Below, piece by piece: positions 21,139-33,168 of a stretch of DNA of 64,000 bases; position 1 is the stretch's first letter; each line of letters begins with the position of its first letter. The stretch is from Ashinkailepas kermadecensis (taxonomy: Eukaryota > Arthropoda > Thecostraca > Neolepadidae): assembly GCA_034440615.1 (NCBI GenBank), contig JAOTOM010004140.1, positions 77,501 through 141,500 on the forward strand. The letters run 5' to 3'. The notes below the pieces were generated by a model, which did no database searches, was not told the origin of the DNA, and worked only from the letters and a program-made list of their open reading frames with translations. The translations under genes and the position numbers were made by a program.

Positions 21139-24100
21139 ATGCCCCAATGATTTTACAGCTTAACAATGTCGTCTATGGAGTACATCACACAAAATATACT
21201 TTAATATGCCCATTTATCTGCTTGCACAATAAGTAGTATTCAGAAATATACACCATGCAATTGGCCTAAATTCATATCATTATCTTCGGGGTTCTTAAAT
21301 CTCAGTCTGGACGCACACATCACTGGACGATGAAAAGACCTCTGAATTTTGCTGGACGAGGCCGTACAAGCTGCGACTACCTCCTCCCCCATCAGTTACC
21401 ACTGGTGGTGCGCCAGTTTTGCAGTACTCCAGTATTGTGTACTCTCTGTTGTGTGTCCCGATTTTATTCTTTTAATTAATTTTTCGTAAAGTGGAAAATA
21501 GCAAAATACTCCCAAATGTGGCATCGATACTTGTACAGACCTTCCCCGTAGGTATTGGAAAGTAGCACTGACAGCTGTCGTCATTTCTGGATATTTGCGG
21601 CATTGCACAATCTGGAAAAACATTAAGTGCCCGTTCGTGAAATTGTTCTCAATAGATGGCGCAATAGTCGTGACTCTCAAAATCGGAACACGAATCATGT
21701 AACAAAGACTGAATTGCAAGCGATAGGAAATATAAATGATGGATGTTGTAAATGAGCAGGTGATGCCCTTGATAGTGGCAACATAAATATTGTGCGAAAC
21801 TTCTTAATTCATTTTTTTTTCGTAAAACTAAAAGGAATGAAAAACAGCTCCCAGAAAACGAAATCCCGATGCTTCTCAAATTGTTTCTTTTCTCTTTCAG
21901 ACTCCCCATATTAAAACACGTTTCAAACATTGTGGCGCGAACATTGTCTCAGTGGTGCTAAGCAAAAGCATACGGGTGGCCCACCATAAATTGCGCATAG
22001 TGGACTTGAAAATTGAGGTTTCCCCGGGCTAAATCGGCTGCCGATATGCATTGTGCCCAACAGAAAGCATGTCATTGGAAAGTTGTGCGACGTTAGTCAT
22101 GACCGTCATGCACACTTCGATTATTTCAAAGCACGTCCATTTGTTTCCACATTTGTCCTTCCTCAGTTCAAAGTGAAGTGGCTTAAATCCCGGAAGAAAC
22201 AAGCTATTGTGCATAGGTTATGTCAAACATTGGGTAGTTTGGCCACTGTCAAATGGTCAGTAGGACCCGCCAATGAGACATGAGCTCGCCCAGGGCTCAC
22301 AACAGGCTTCCACCGCTGGATGAAGGGCCTTGCTCTATAGCTTAATCACACAAAACTATATTCAGCTGCTAATTAAATTACGCATTGGTGATTATTATAG
22401 TATAGTAATAAATTTATTAGATAATAATATTTATAGTAGTAAATATATAACATGGTAGTAAATATATAACAGAGTAGTAAATGCATTAGTAGTTAGAAAT
22501 TATACTAGCAAACATATTAGGCTAGACCATTTCGAGCTGTGGCTGCTGAGGGCCTGGGCAGCACCGACAGCCGGACACCAGCTGGCACCGGTCGGCAATC
22601 AGACGCCTGGAGTCGGAGTCGGAGTCAGAGTCGGAGTCGGAGTCAGAGCGACCACCGGCACCGCGAGCTGTGTCAGGCAGCTGACATCGCACTGCAGACT
22701 GCAGAGTGATCTAGATGTTAGCATCTGTGCATATTGTGCATGATTGTTCAGATGCATATTGTGTGCATGCTAGCAACTTGGTATTACTTCCAATCTGGCT
22801 GGCGTCTCATTTTCGGCTCCACTCCTGCCTCCTCTTGGAATGTTCCTGCAGATGACCTGCACTAACAAATGTGGATTATCCGCAATGATGTTGCAATGTT
22901 TCTGTGGCAAGGACCCAGTATGGCCGAACAAGATGATGATCGCCAGGACTGGAAGTGGATCTCATTATCAGCCATAGGTCACCATATGCTATATGCCCGC
23001 AGAGCATGCTGCTTCCTCTCCATCCAACTAATCACTATCAGATAATGACATCTAGCTGGGTTGCTAGTCATGCATGTCTTCATCTGGCAAAGTAAGCAGT
23101 CGATTTTTGGGGAGTATATCATTCTTTGGATGGCCAAAGTTCCGGAAAGGTCATTTTCCGACGCTGCATCGCCAGACACCGCAGACGACATCGCAGACAC
23201 CAGAGACGGCCTTGCCGTCCGATGCTGGGGACACGTGCGCTCCAGACCGGTGACCGGTATTGACCGTCTGCCGGAGTGACGTTGGACGATGTCGCCGGGC
23301 CCTTGCCGACGGCTCCAACGCCGGGTCAACAGCTGCGGTTGCTGTCGGCGAAAGCGATAGCATCGGAGACGAAGCAGCCGGCCGGCACAGCTACAGTGCC
23401 GGCGGTCGTATATTACGTCCAGGAAGTCATAACTGTTGCAGCCAACGGCTGAAGTTTGCAAGCGTGAATCCAATTTGAAATACTGGACCGACATAGGAGC
23501 CCTCAACGTTTGTTGCAACTCCCAGAGACGGTAAAGAGCATGGAATAGGCCCATTAGTCCAATTCAGCACCGTCACAGTTCCGGGAGCGCGAACATGTAG
23601 ATTCACTTCTTGATAAACATGCATTTTACCTTACAAGGTTGAGCATAACTATTAATTATGTGGTCTACTAGCCGAAAGTTCCTTTTTGGCATTGCCAAAA
23701 AGCAGTGTTGCCAGCAGTGTTGGTAGTATAAAGCTTTGAAAAGGCCATGCCCAACCGTCATGCCGATATCCCGTACCAGCGCCAACCTGTAAACTTACCT
23801 GACCTGTCAACTTGAGGACTTAACCGACCCAGCGGAAGCATCCCATCCCCCACTACGTAAGTACTGTGCAACTCTTAGAGGATATAAATATGTCACTGGA
23901 AAATAATCATATGGAAATAGAGATCACGTAAGTTTATCCATAATCGATTTTCAGGTCGCCAGAGGTTCACAATTTTGTGGTGCATCATGCCTGTAGTATG
24001 CGTACCACCGTCATTCTCGAGTCTGATTTGAGGGCGGTTCTAAGACCCCTGCTCTGAGAACCTTCGCCGATCTCGCTGTTCGCGCTTCACCGGCTAAGTA

Positions 24101-24256
24101 CCCCGATCAGGTCTCAGGTCCTGTTCGGCGACATCATTTCCCGACCGTCCGGACACGACTATGATCCGCCAGTCCATGCTCCGCGGCACCGCAACCCAGG
24201 CCCGTTACCCGTTCTTCTGGCACCGTTAGCCATTCCTCGCCCCGTGTTTGGATTCC
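21139..24256. other. No gene recognised
   Basis: Mixed AT-rich sequence. 22400-22500 is a run of TAGTAAATATATAAC-type repeats. 22611-22650 is a (GGAGTC)n-like hexanucleotide repeat. A 191-codon minus frame at 22979-23554 matches nothing I know and lacks any visible domain. I see no convincing exon. Confidence 0.4.
22611..22651. repeat. (GGAGTC)n hexanucleotide repeat
   Basis: About seven copies of GGAGTC with AGAGTC variants. Confidence 0.9.
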
Positions 24257-24405
24257 ATTCCCTGCCGACCCACTGTCCACTTCCGTTCCCTGCCGACCCA
24301 ATACCCACTTCTGTTCCCTACCGACTCACCACCCACTTCCGTTCCCTGCCGACCCACTACCCACTTTTGTTCCATGCCGACCCACTACTCACTTCCGTTT
24401 TGTTC
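24257..24405 (+). repeat. 28-bp minisatellite
   Basis: About five copies of a unit reading CCCTGCCGACCCACTACCC then ACTTCCGTT, with point variants. Confidence 0.9.
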
Positions 24406-26098
24406 CACGGTTTTCCCTTCTTTTCCTGCAATCAAGGCTGCACTGAGACATTGCCAAACATCAATTTCGGCCTTCTTAGCCGGCTCCAAAGGCATCGATG
24501 GATCGGTGAGTTTGCCGGAGACAACTTTATCGAGCGAAAATTTTACCGTCGCACATGCTGCCAAGCCAGCCAAACCATGGATGATGTGCGCCTGGATTGG
24601 AAACTCCGCGTCGGAGCCTTTCATCTGCGAGTATCAGCGGCACCAACCTGCCACCTAGCGGAGGGTAAGTAAAAACACGGAAACGCGGCCAGTTTTAGGC
24701 CGTGCGCCTATGGGAGGTTCGGGGTACGCATTTCGTATTGGCATTTCTTCCAATTGATTCAGCCACCCCAGGAGGATTGCATCTGCCTTTCATGATACAG
24801 AATTGATCAAGGAACCTTACCACTCTGTCCTTATTGATTTATTACGCTCCGTTCCGAAGTTTTCGTGATGCGAAGTGAAGGCATCTGTGAGAGGGAGCCC
24901 ATTTCGCCGAAAGAGTCGGCCCACCGATGTTGATTTCTTAAAATGATCGCAGGGGGCAAAGTACATGAAGGCAATAGGCAGACAAAAATGAATAGGGGAG
25001 CGAGTCACATTCCATAGGCTCCCATGTTAGAAGTTGAAATTATTGCGGGTAGGGGGAAGCAAGTATTCAAGGGGCAGTTTCACCCTCAAAGATATGAATG
25101 AGCGGTTCTGCTTTCGGCCCCACCCTCCTTGCTCTCTAGATATGTGGCTGATATTTTCCTGGTGGAGTGATTTACACAACTGAATGGGAGAGTACAGACT
25201 TTGGCGTACCCACCAATCCGCAAAGAGGATTGCGTGGAAGTTCTATGGAGGGTACAAACTTCCTCCCCCTACACCATGCCACTGACAGATTTATGATTTT
25301 GCCATGGAGGCGTCATTTCTCCAGAGAGGCGGCTCTTGGCCCAGAACATTTGGACGGGGTACACTCCGATCTCCCAGAGGGGCACCATTTGTTTTTGTCT
25401 CAGGAGTGCCTTTCGCCGAAAAATTCGCGGCATGCGTTCGGACTCCCAGAGGACTACTGTTCCCAGGCCGAGGAGCGCGTTGCGCTGATAAATTCGAGGG
25501 AGGGGTACACTGGAACCCCCAAGAGAGGCGACCTTCGGGTCATAAGGGGCGCCACTTTCGCTTCCTCCCCTTTGGATCAGCCCTGAAACGCTAAGTTCGA
25601 GACACAAGTAACATGTTCACCTGGATTTGCACGATTGGGTTTATGTTATCACAGCCTACGCTATGGCTTGGCGCCGACACGGATCACAAAATACGCGCCT
25701 TAAAAGCGTTGAACTGAGAAAAGCATGTTCTTTCAGTATGCAATGTTTTCTTAAGGACTGATTTCCTGTCGTATTGCAGAATACTTATAGAAATTAACAT
25801 TTTTCATTGAATTAAAAGGTCAAGTTTGTCGAACGTCGAAGCCATATTTCATCGCTATCAACATTGATCAATAGCATGCTGTATGCAGCATAGAAAGCAT
25901 GTCATAGAAAATATAGAAAACATAGAAAGTGGTTCAATGCACACACACACACACACACAAATGCCAGCACCCCTGCACACACATACACACATACATACGC
26001 ATGTGTACTCCCCTGGTATCCAACAGATGTAGTGAACGCTCAAGTCAGTTAATATCTGCTCAAGATGTATGTCTTAATATGATTTTTTAAGAACAATC
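24406..26098. other. No gene recognised
   Basis: 25160-25600 contains degenerate CCCAGAGG-type repeats and CCATGCCACTGAC (25274-25286), again resembling the array termini. 25935-25985 is a CA-rich microsatellite. The zone just left of 26098 may include the 3' UTR of the LINE that follows on the minus strand. Confidence 0.45.
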
Positions 26099-27656
26099 TT
26101 ATAATTTTGTATCTCTGTTTGCAGAAACTGTTTTGCTATATAGTATTCCAAAGCTTGGGTCCAAAACATTCATTGGTGAAGAGACGATAATTTTTGTTTG
26201 AATAGCTGTGTTGGAAGTGGTTTTGTAATCTTGTGGAATATGGGGTATTAAGCGATTCTGTGAAAAGGGGTCTAATAGAATGAGGTAGCTGATTATAAAT
26301 GAATTTTGCATAATAAGCAACATTTGAAATTTTGCTATATCTTGGACTTTTAAAATTTTGTACTTCTTAAAGAAATGATTTGCACTCTGAGGGGGAAATA
26401 CACCCTCAATAATACGCATCATTCTTTTCTGAAGTAAGGGTGGCTTGTGTGTCTGATTAGCATAGTTTGTACCCCAGAGAAAACAGCAATAGTTGATATA
26501 TGGGATAATTAATGCATTATACAATTTTAGGAGGTGATTTTTGCCTACAATAATTTTTTTTAAAAAATATCATTCCTATATTGCGACTTATTATGTTTGA
26601 GACACTGCTTATATGGGATGCAAATTTCAAATTTTCATGTATGTATACACCAAGATATTTTACTGGATTTTGATGCAAAATAGCAATTCAATTAAATTCA
26701 ATATTCATATCAATATCTGCTTTATGATTATTATATAGCTGGTATACAGTTTTTGATTCAGTTAAGTACAACAGATTTGAATGCAGCCATTGTGAAATTT
26801 AGTGCTTTTAAAAAATGTCTGTGTCATCACCATATAGAAATGTCTCACATTCAACATGCAAATTTACAAAATCATTTATGTATATTATGAAGAGCAAGGG
26901 GCATAAAATTGATCCTTGTGGGACATCCATTTCAATTTTTCTGAAAGCAGAGGTGCTGGTATTTATTGTGGTAGCTTGTGTTCTTCCTGATAAATATGAC
27001 TGTATCATGTTGATTGCATTTCCCTTCACACCATATTTTTCCATCGTTGCACATAATATTTATTTGTCAACAGTATCAAACGCCTTTCTCAAATCCATGT
27101 AAATTCCAACAACATATTCATTGTTTTCAAATCCTTTAGTGATCAGGCTCTGTATTAAGAGAATGGGCATATATGTGGACCTTTCTTTTCTGAATCCAAA
27201 CTGCTTATCAGAAAGTAGGTTGTGTAGGGTGAAATGTTCCAAAAGTTGGTTGTAGATTATCTTTTCTAATATTTGCGACATATATGGAAGAATGCTAATT
27301 GGTCTGTAGTTACTAAATGTTGCTGGGTCAGCTTTTTTGTAGATGGGCTTCACAACCGCAATTTTGAATGGCTTTGGGAAGATTCCACTACTCAGGCATA
27401 AGTTGATGACATGGGTTAAGTGTGGTAGTATGGACGTATATGATTGTTTAAATATCCTATAATTTATTCCATCAATTCCTGACCAAACATTTTTTAAAGA
27501 AGCAATCACTGCATCTAAATTGTTTTCTGTTACTGCTAATATCACCATTGATATATCTGGGTAGGTATGCATATATTTTAAAGCATTGGTGTTGCTTTGA
27601 GGAATTTGTTTGAGGAATTTGTATTTAACTGTTATTGTTCTTGAATTGTAAAGCAA
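26099..27656 (-). pseudogene. LINE-B: decayed CR1/jockey-like reverse transcriptase
   Basis: Three consecutive minus-strand pieces cover a reverse transcriptase. 27656-27060 carries the fingers/palm start (VVKPIYKKADPATFSNYRPIS, FGFRKERST, MDLRKAFDTVD). 27044-26808 carries DVPQGSILCPLLF and then FLYGDDTDIF, where the usual ADD of the YADD active-site box reads GDD. 26524-26099 carries the thumb and C-terminal region (YINYCCFLWGTNYANQT). The breaks between pieces are frame changes or stops. No RNase H or endonuclease is visible. The locus is very AT-rich compared with the other LINEs, which fits long decay. Clade assignment is approximate. Confidence 0.8.
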
Positions 27657-28214
27657 TTATGTTGTATGTTGAATTCAAACTGCCATTTCCGATGGTGATA
27701 TACCTGGTGGACTAGTTTATCAGTGTTAAATATGAACAACTTGAGCTAAGCCAGGATGATGCAAGATGCAGCGAAGCATCTTTTTTTTAAACTCAGAGGG
27801 ATCATGATGCTTTATGAAAATAGCTCTATCATCAGGGTATAAAAGGAAATGCAAGTCGGGACTTAAAGTAGGAAATTAATTTATATATATTGAGAACAGC
27901 AATGACCCTTGGACAGATCTCTGGTGTACAGCTACTGGAATGCTTCGAAATTGTGACAGACAATTATTTAACAGCCTTCAGTGCAATGTTTGCTTTCACG
28001 CGTCGGTAATTACTGTAATCAGATATTTTGGTGCGGAATCCTATTGACTACCATTTACAATGCGCTAATCAGATTTGTTGTTGGAGGGGGGGGGAGGGGG
28101 TCCTCTTGACTACAATGCGCTATTGCTTCACCACCTTTCGTGGAACAGCACAACATCGTTGACGCTGCATACAGTCGTACGACGAGTACAGGACTATACT
28201 GGCCGCAACGATGT
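27657..28214. other. No gene recognised
   Basis: Possibly the upstream decayed part of LINE-B at first. A G run is seen at 28085-28100. No frame with recognisable content. Confidence 0.4.
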
Positions 28215-28855
28215 GTAGCTTGTTGTCTGTGCGGCTTGTATGTCGTCTGTGCGGCTTGTATGTCTGTGCGGCTTGTATGTCGTCTGTGCGGCTTGTATGT
28301 CTGTGCGGCTTGTTGTCTGTGCGGCTTGTATGTCGTCTGTGCGGCTTGTATGTCTGTGCGGCTTGTTGTCTGTGCGGCTTGTATGTCGTCTGTGCGGCTT
28401 GTATGTCTGTGCGGCTTGTTGTCTGTGCGGCTTGTATGTCGTCTGTGCGGCTTGTATGTCTGTGCGGCTTGTTGTCTGTGCGGCTTGTATGTCGTCTGTG
28501 CGGCTTGTATGTCTGTGCGGCTTGTTGTCTGTGCGGCTTGTATGTCGTCTGTGCGGCTTGTATGTCTGTGCGGCTTGTTGTCTGTGCGGCTTGTATGTCG
28601 TCTGTGCGGCTTGTATGTCTGTGCGGCTTGTTGTCTGTGCGGCTTGTATGTCGTCTGTGCGGCTTGTATGTCGTCTGTGCGGCTTGTATGTCTGTGCGGC
28701 TTGTATGTCGTCTGTGCGGCTTGTATGTCTGTGCGGCTTGTTGTCTGTGCGGCTTGTATGTCGTCTGTGCGGCTTGTATGTCTGTGCGGCTTGTATGTCG
28801 TCTGTGCGGCTTGTATGTCTGTGCGGCTTGTTGTCTGTGCGGCTTGTATGTCGTC
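28215..28855 (+). repeat. GCGGCTTGT minisatellite with 53-bp higher-order unit
   Basis: Monomers GTGCGGCTTGTATGTCGTCT (20 bp), GTGCGGCTTGTATGTCT (17 bp) and GTGCGGCTTGTTGTCT (16 bp) alternate in a regular 20-17-16 order, giving a 53-bp super-repeat with occasional omissions (for example around 28650-28700). Frames of 250-290 codons on both strands result from the repeat and are not supported as genes. Confidence 0.9.
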
Positions 28856-30574
28856 GCAGACAGCCACGTGCTGCCCACGCCTCGATACACTACCGGCATG
28901 AAGGCAATTATAATTGGTCATTTATCAAATATCTACATATATCTACACATGATATCTGCATTTATATAATTGCTATTGCCGTCACGACTGCCTGCAACAA
29001 TTCGCCGGCCGGCCTTGGTATCAGCAGGTCACGGCAACGGCATCAGCAAAAGTGAAGTTGAAAATATGGTCATGGAACAATCCGTTTGGGTGTTGATTTG
29101 TGGAAATGATCGGTGGACCGGCCATTACATTGAGTTAAGTCGAAACATCAAGCGCGCCCATATTAGTCCATGTCGAATTACACAAGCATTGTGTGCAAGC
29201 CAAAAACGACGGATCACCTCAAAGAGAAAATAGAAAACTCCACGGATTAAATTCGGGTATGTGTCCTAGACATGCCCTTGACATGGCATACATACAGACA
29301 TAACCATAGTTATTTTAATAGCAATGGATATTAAAAAGTGGACTTAAAGAAAAACAATTTCTATATCAATTCACGCTTACCTGCAGATCTTCGACTACGA
29401 CCCGACCTGTATTTCTCCTAACGTGACCTAATTCTACCGAGGTATATTTATCAAACATACATTGATAACCAGCAACGAAAGACGTCTGTCAATACAGCCA
29501 ACGCTCAGCCCACGCTGAGCCCATACAAGCGGCACCTTCAAAAACGCCACAAACATAATATAGCATGCATCTTGACGAGCTGGGCACAATGGTATGCTCC
29601 AATGCTTGGTGCATGCAGTAACTTAGCCTCCAAAGCCTCGTGTCCAATTACCACCACACAATCCCACAAATGCACAAAACAAGACAGGAAGCATATCGAA
29701 ACGAATCGCCTTCGTCAGCAAAATTCAAAACTGCACCATGATAACTGATGTATCACCTATTTTTGAGCTCCATACACATTTATTCGGATTTCGATGTAAT
29801 GCTTTAGCATTACATCGAAATGCTTCCGACTAGGTTTTAGCATGGGAAGCAATGAACGTGATTTGGCACGACTTAAGTACAATGCATTGACCGTTTCCTA
29901 GTCATTGATGTTGGTTCATGAGACATAAGCATTATACCACTGCAATGGGGTAATGCAATGCAGTGGCGACAGTATGTGCATTTTACCAGGAGACGAAACC
30001 TGGTAGAAAACAAAAGTCTAGGAAGTGATTCAAAGCACCCATACACCTACATGCACACATGCATACACCGTATGCATGCTATTTTATCTGGTAAACGATT
30101 CCGGTTCATGTAAATTAGTTGGTCATTTTCCTGACAGTTCTCAGAAGTACGGCATTGAAGTCGGCTCAGCTTTGAGCCAATATACATTCGCGGAATGGCG
30201 GTCGCACTGAACTTCACACTATCGACTTCATGTGGGCAGACGATTCTAGAATGACCATGGCCCTGGAAAGATATGTCAATGGCTCCATGTGGTGTTATTA
30301 GTGCTGTCTGTGCTTCAGTTAAACGTACACAATATGGCGTTAAATGGTGCTCCATCGCCAAGTAATGACAGGTGGTTTCACACAAAGAATAATAGCTGGA
30401 CAGGTGGCACTTCGCGCTGAAGCAATTTAAACCGAAAGTTGCTGATTGTATGATAAGCTGGATGGTAGAATAAACAGTTCAGCTGCACAGTGAATGATAG
30501 TGAAAAATGCAGTGAAGTGAGTAATACAAAGTGAGCTGGACAGTAACCTGAAGATCTGGCTTACTATTCTTTAC
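28856..30574. other. No gene recognised; one perfect hairpin
   Basis: Short frames only. A perfect 15-bp inverted repeat with a 4-base loop lies at 29788-29821 (see findings). Confidence 0.45.
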
Positions 30575-30589
30575 TATTATAGTTGTTGA

Positions 30590-30640
30590 TTGATTGATTG
30601 ATTGATTATTTGGGCTTATGGGCGCATCAACTGCTACTGG
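30590..30640 (-). mobile_element. 51-bp LINE/SINE 3'-end micro-insertion
   Basis: Perfect 15-bp target duplications TATTATAGTTGTTGA flank it at 30575-30589 and 30641-30655. The insert on the minus strand holds only the 3' side of the hairpin (GTTGATGCGCCC), then ATAAGCCCAAATAA and a (TCAA)n tail. Confidence 0.88.
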
Positions 30641-30655
30641 TATTATAGTTGTTGA

Positions 30656-31040
30656 ATCGACATTTGTATGTGATGTTGTTCATAGTGTATTGTTATTGTT
30701 ATGTTCTACATTGTATTTGCTACGTGGTTGTTATAACTAGAGGGTGGCCCGCCCGGCATTTTACATGTCACTTAGCTGTTAAGCCGGAGTTGCGCCGCTG
30801 TCGTGCGGCGCGGGCTTTTAATGTGTTGCATGTTGCTAGCCATTTTCCCCGTCATGATCGAGGTACGCTCCCATGGGTTCTACCACGCCAGGAATCGGCC
30901 GCCTTGGGCGCACCTGAACAGATTGGTGTGTGGCCGCGCACCAGCGTGGTGCCCGGGCACCAGCGTGGTGCCCGGCCACGAGTGCATACTTTCAGTGCCC
31001 ACTATATACAATAATGCAATAATATATACCATACCACTTA
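30656..31040. other. No gene recognised; GC palindrome
   Basis: 30935-30975 holds two tandem copies of ACCAGCGTGGTGCCCGG, which together form a palindromic GTGGTGCCCGGGCACCA core. Nothing else identifiable. Confidence 0.45.
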
Positions 31041-31629
31041 CGACTTTGTTGCTTTGTTAAATTAGGCACTTCGGCCTCCTAAGACCATTTCGTGCCGCTG
31101 ATGAAAAGGAACAAAGTATTAAATCGTATACGTCAGTTTATAGGGCCTGGAACAAGTTGGTTTTTCGCAGAAAAATGAAAATTAACTTCAAAAGAAAAGG
31201 GTGATCATCTCCCAACAGTGAGGGCAAAGTGAAAGGAATGTTGTGTGCGTGGCGAATAAAGTGGCGTACTGACGAATATCAATCAGTGGTTTTCTATGGT
31301 CATGATATTGTGTGCAGTGTAGTAATGCATGTGGAACTGTTATATGAGTGTTGCATGATGGGCATGAAGGTCGAGGTGATTTCGGGTAGATAAATCGATG
31401 GGTAAGAAAAGTATGGCCGATGCGTAAGCGTGATAGTACTTTTTCTTCGTGTCGTTTAAAAAAAAAGATGATGACCATGTTTCAACGGTAGGTTTGATAA
31501 GTCGTAATTGTGTATGGTTTGAGTTTGTGTCCAGTTTTGTGTCCAAAAATGTCGAATTTTCTGCTGTATTGATGATTTAATGGCGTCAAAATGTGGTGGG
31601 ATTTCTGTAATGTTTGGAAATTGTAATGA

Positions 31630-33168
31630 TTATTTTGCAAATATGTCAGCTTTTTCGTTTCCTGGGATGCCGCAGTGGCTGGGCACCCACAGGAAGCGGA
31701 CCCTCACGCCCATCATGTGAAGTGTTTGAAGTGTGTCGTAGATGGAAATATGGCAATGGTGTGGAAAGGAAAGTGAAGAAAGTGATTGAAGAACAGATTT
31801 TGAGTACGACGCTGCGCATGGGGTGACAAAGGAAACGATTACGAATATAACGAAGGGCAATGAGGATGGCATGTAATTCTGCGATAAAAATTGATGTTCT
31901 GTCTGGTAATCGATGTTGTTTTTTGTACGCCCCCGAAACCATTGCATTTCCTGTAATGTTAGCGTTTTTAGAACCGTCAGTATAAACAAAAGGTACATGG
32001 CGATAACGAGCCCGAAAGTGGTGACATTTTTGTCTGGTATATTCTGGAAAAAGTTGTGATTTTGGAGTGGTGGTGAGATATAGAATGTGTCTTTCGGCCA
32101 TCTGTCATGGTGGTATAGTTTGTGGGAAAGAGAAGTAATGGGTGGAATAGTGAAGTGAAGTTGTTCAGAAAATGTTTTGGCCTGAGAAGCTATAGTGGGT
32201 CCGGTTCGCTTTTCCGCTGGACCTAAATAATGATGATGTAAATTTGGGAGAATTTGCAATGAGTTGTGTGTCGGGTGGTTTGCATGAAACTGAATTTTGG
32301 ATGCGTATCTAAGTGTTTGTTGCATTCGGCGGAGAGCTAAAGGAGGAATTCCCGATTCGGTTTCTAAAGAGATGATGGGTGAAGTGGTCATTGCACCAAG
32401 TGCGATACGGATAAATTTATTTTGAATGGTGTCTAAAATGTGTAAGGATGATGAGCTGGCACCAGCATAAACTACGGAGCCATATTCAATGATGAGGAGT
32501 ACTATGGATTTATATAGTTGTAAAAGAGTGTGACGATCGGCTCCTAAAGGGGTGGAAGTAATGCAGCGAAATAAATTTAGTCGGCGAAAACATTTGTTCT
32601 GTATGTGTTTCATGTGTTGATGCATGGAAAGCCTACGATCAAAGATTACACCGATAAATTTAAATGATTGTACAAAAGGTATGTCATTTTGTCCAAGGTG
32701 AAGCTGTGTATCTGGGTTTGGGGAGGGAGTGCATTTGCTAAAAATCAAGGTTGCAGATTTGGGGGCCGAAAAATTGAAACCGTACTTGATGGACCATTGA
32801 TGTACTTTGTCAAGGGCGTTTTGAAGCCGAATCATACAATTTTCATAGTTTTTGTCCGAGCACCAAATTGCACTATCGTCCGCGAAAAGAGAAAATGATA
32901 CATTTGCAGGCATGTCAGCGAAAACGTCATTAATGATGATGTTAAATAAAACTGGTGATATGCAGCTCCCCTGTGACAATCCGTTGTTCATAACATGCTG
33001 AGTGGAGGTTGATGATCGACATCTGAGGTGGAAAGAACGACTGACAGATAGAAAACATATCAAATAATGAGCTAAATGTCCTTTGAAACCGAGTTGATGA
33101 ATTTTGAAAAGCAATGCGGGTTTGTAGACCATATCATAAGCTTTACTAATGTCCAAAAATACTGCCAT
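31630..33168 (-). CDS. LINE-C reverse transcriptase main frame (part of dead element)
   Basis: Longest surviving frame of LINE-C, 512 codons. It contains palm motifs FLDISKAYD, the NGLSQGSCISPVLF motif and the catalytic FADDSAIW, then thumb sequence and, after an apparent shift, the last RNase H motif WVPSHCGIPGNEKAD. The middle of the RNase H (YTDGSK, AELHAI) is found in the 31646-32101 frame instead, so the protein as read here is not a faithful product. Confidence 0.8.
   Translation of the reverse strand: MAVFLDISKAYDMVYKPALLFKIHQLGFKGHLAHYLICFLSVSRSFHLRCRSSTSTQHVMNNGLSQGSCISPVLFNIIINDVFADMPANVSFSLFADDSAIWCSDKNYENCMIRLQNALDKVHQWSIKYGFNFSAPKSATLIFSKCTPSPNPDTQLHLGQNDIPFVQSFKFIGVIFDRRLSMHQHMKHIQNKCFRRLNLFRCITSTPLGADRHTLLQLYKSIVLLIIEYGSVVYAGASSSSLHILDTIQNKFIRIALGAMTTSPIISLETESGIPPLALRRMQQTLRYASKIQFHANHPTHNSLQILPNLHHHYLGPAEKRTGPTIASQAKTFSEQLHFTIPPITSLSHKLYHHDRWPKDTFYISPPLQNHNFFQNIPDKNVTTFGLVIAMYLLFILTVLKTLTLQEMQWFRGRTKNNIDYQTEHQFLSQNYMPSSLPFVIFVIVSFVTPCAASYSKSVLQSLSSLSFPHHCHISIYDTLQTLHMMGVRVRFLWVPSHCGIPGNEKADIFAK

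Noticed and set aside
22979..23554. 191-codon minus-strand gene
   Set aside because: No recognisable domain, no splice or start context, and composition changes along the frame.
25660..25700. Another copy of the shared 3' hairpin (GGCGC/GCGCC)
   Set aside because: A stem is possible, but the loop motif and tail are too diverged and no target duplication is visible.
28055..28921. 288-codon repeat protein on the minus strand
   Set aside because: Product of the minisatellite; equally long frames exist on the other strand.
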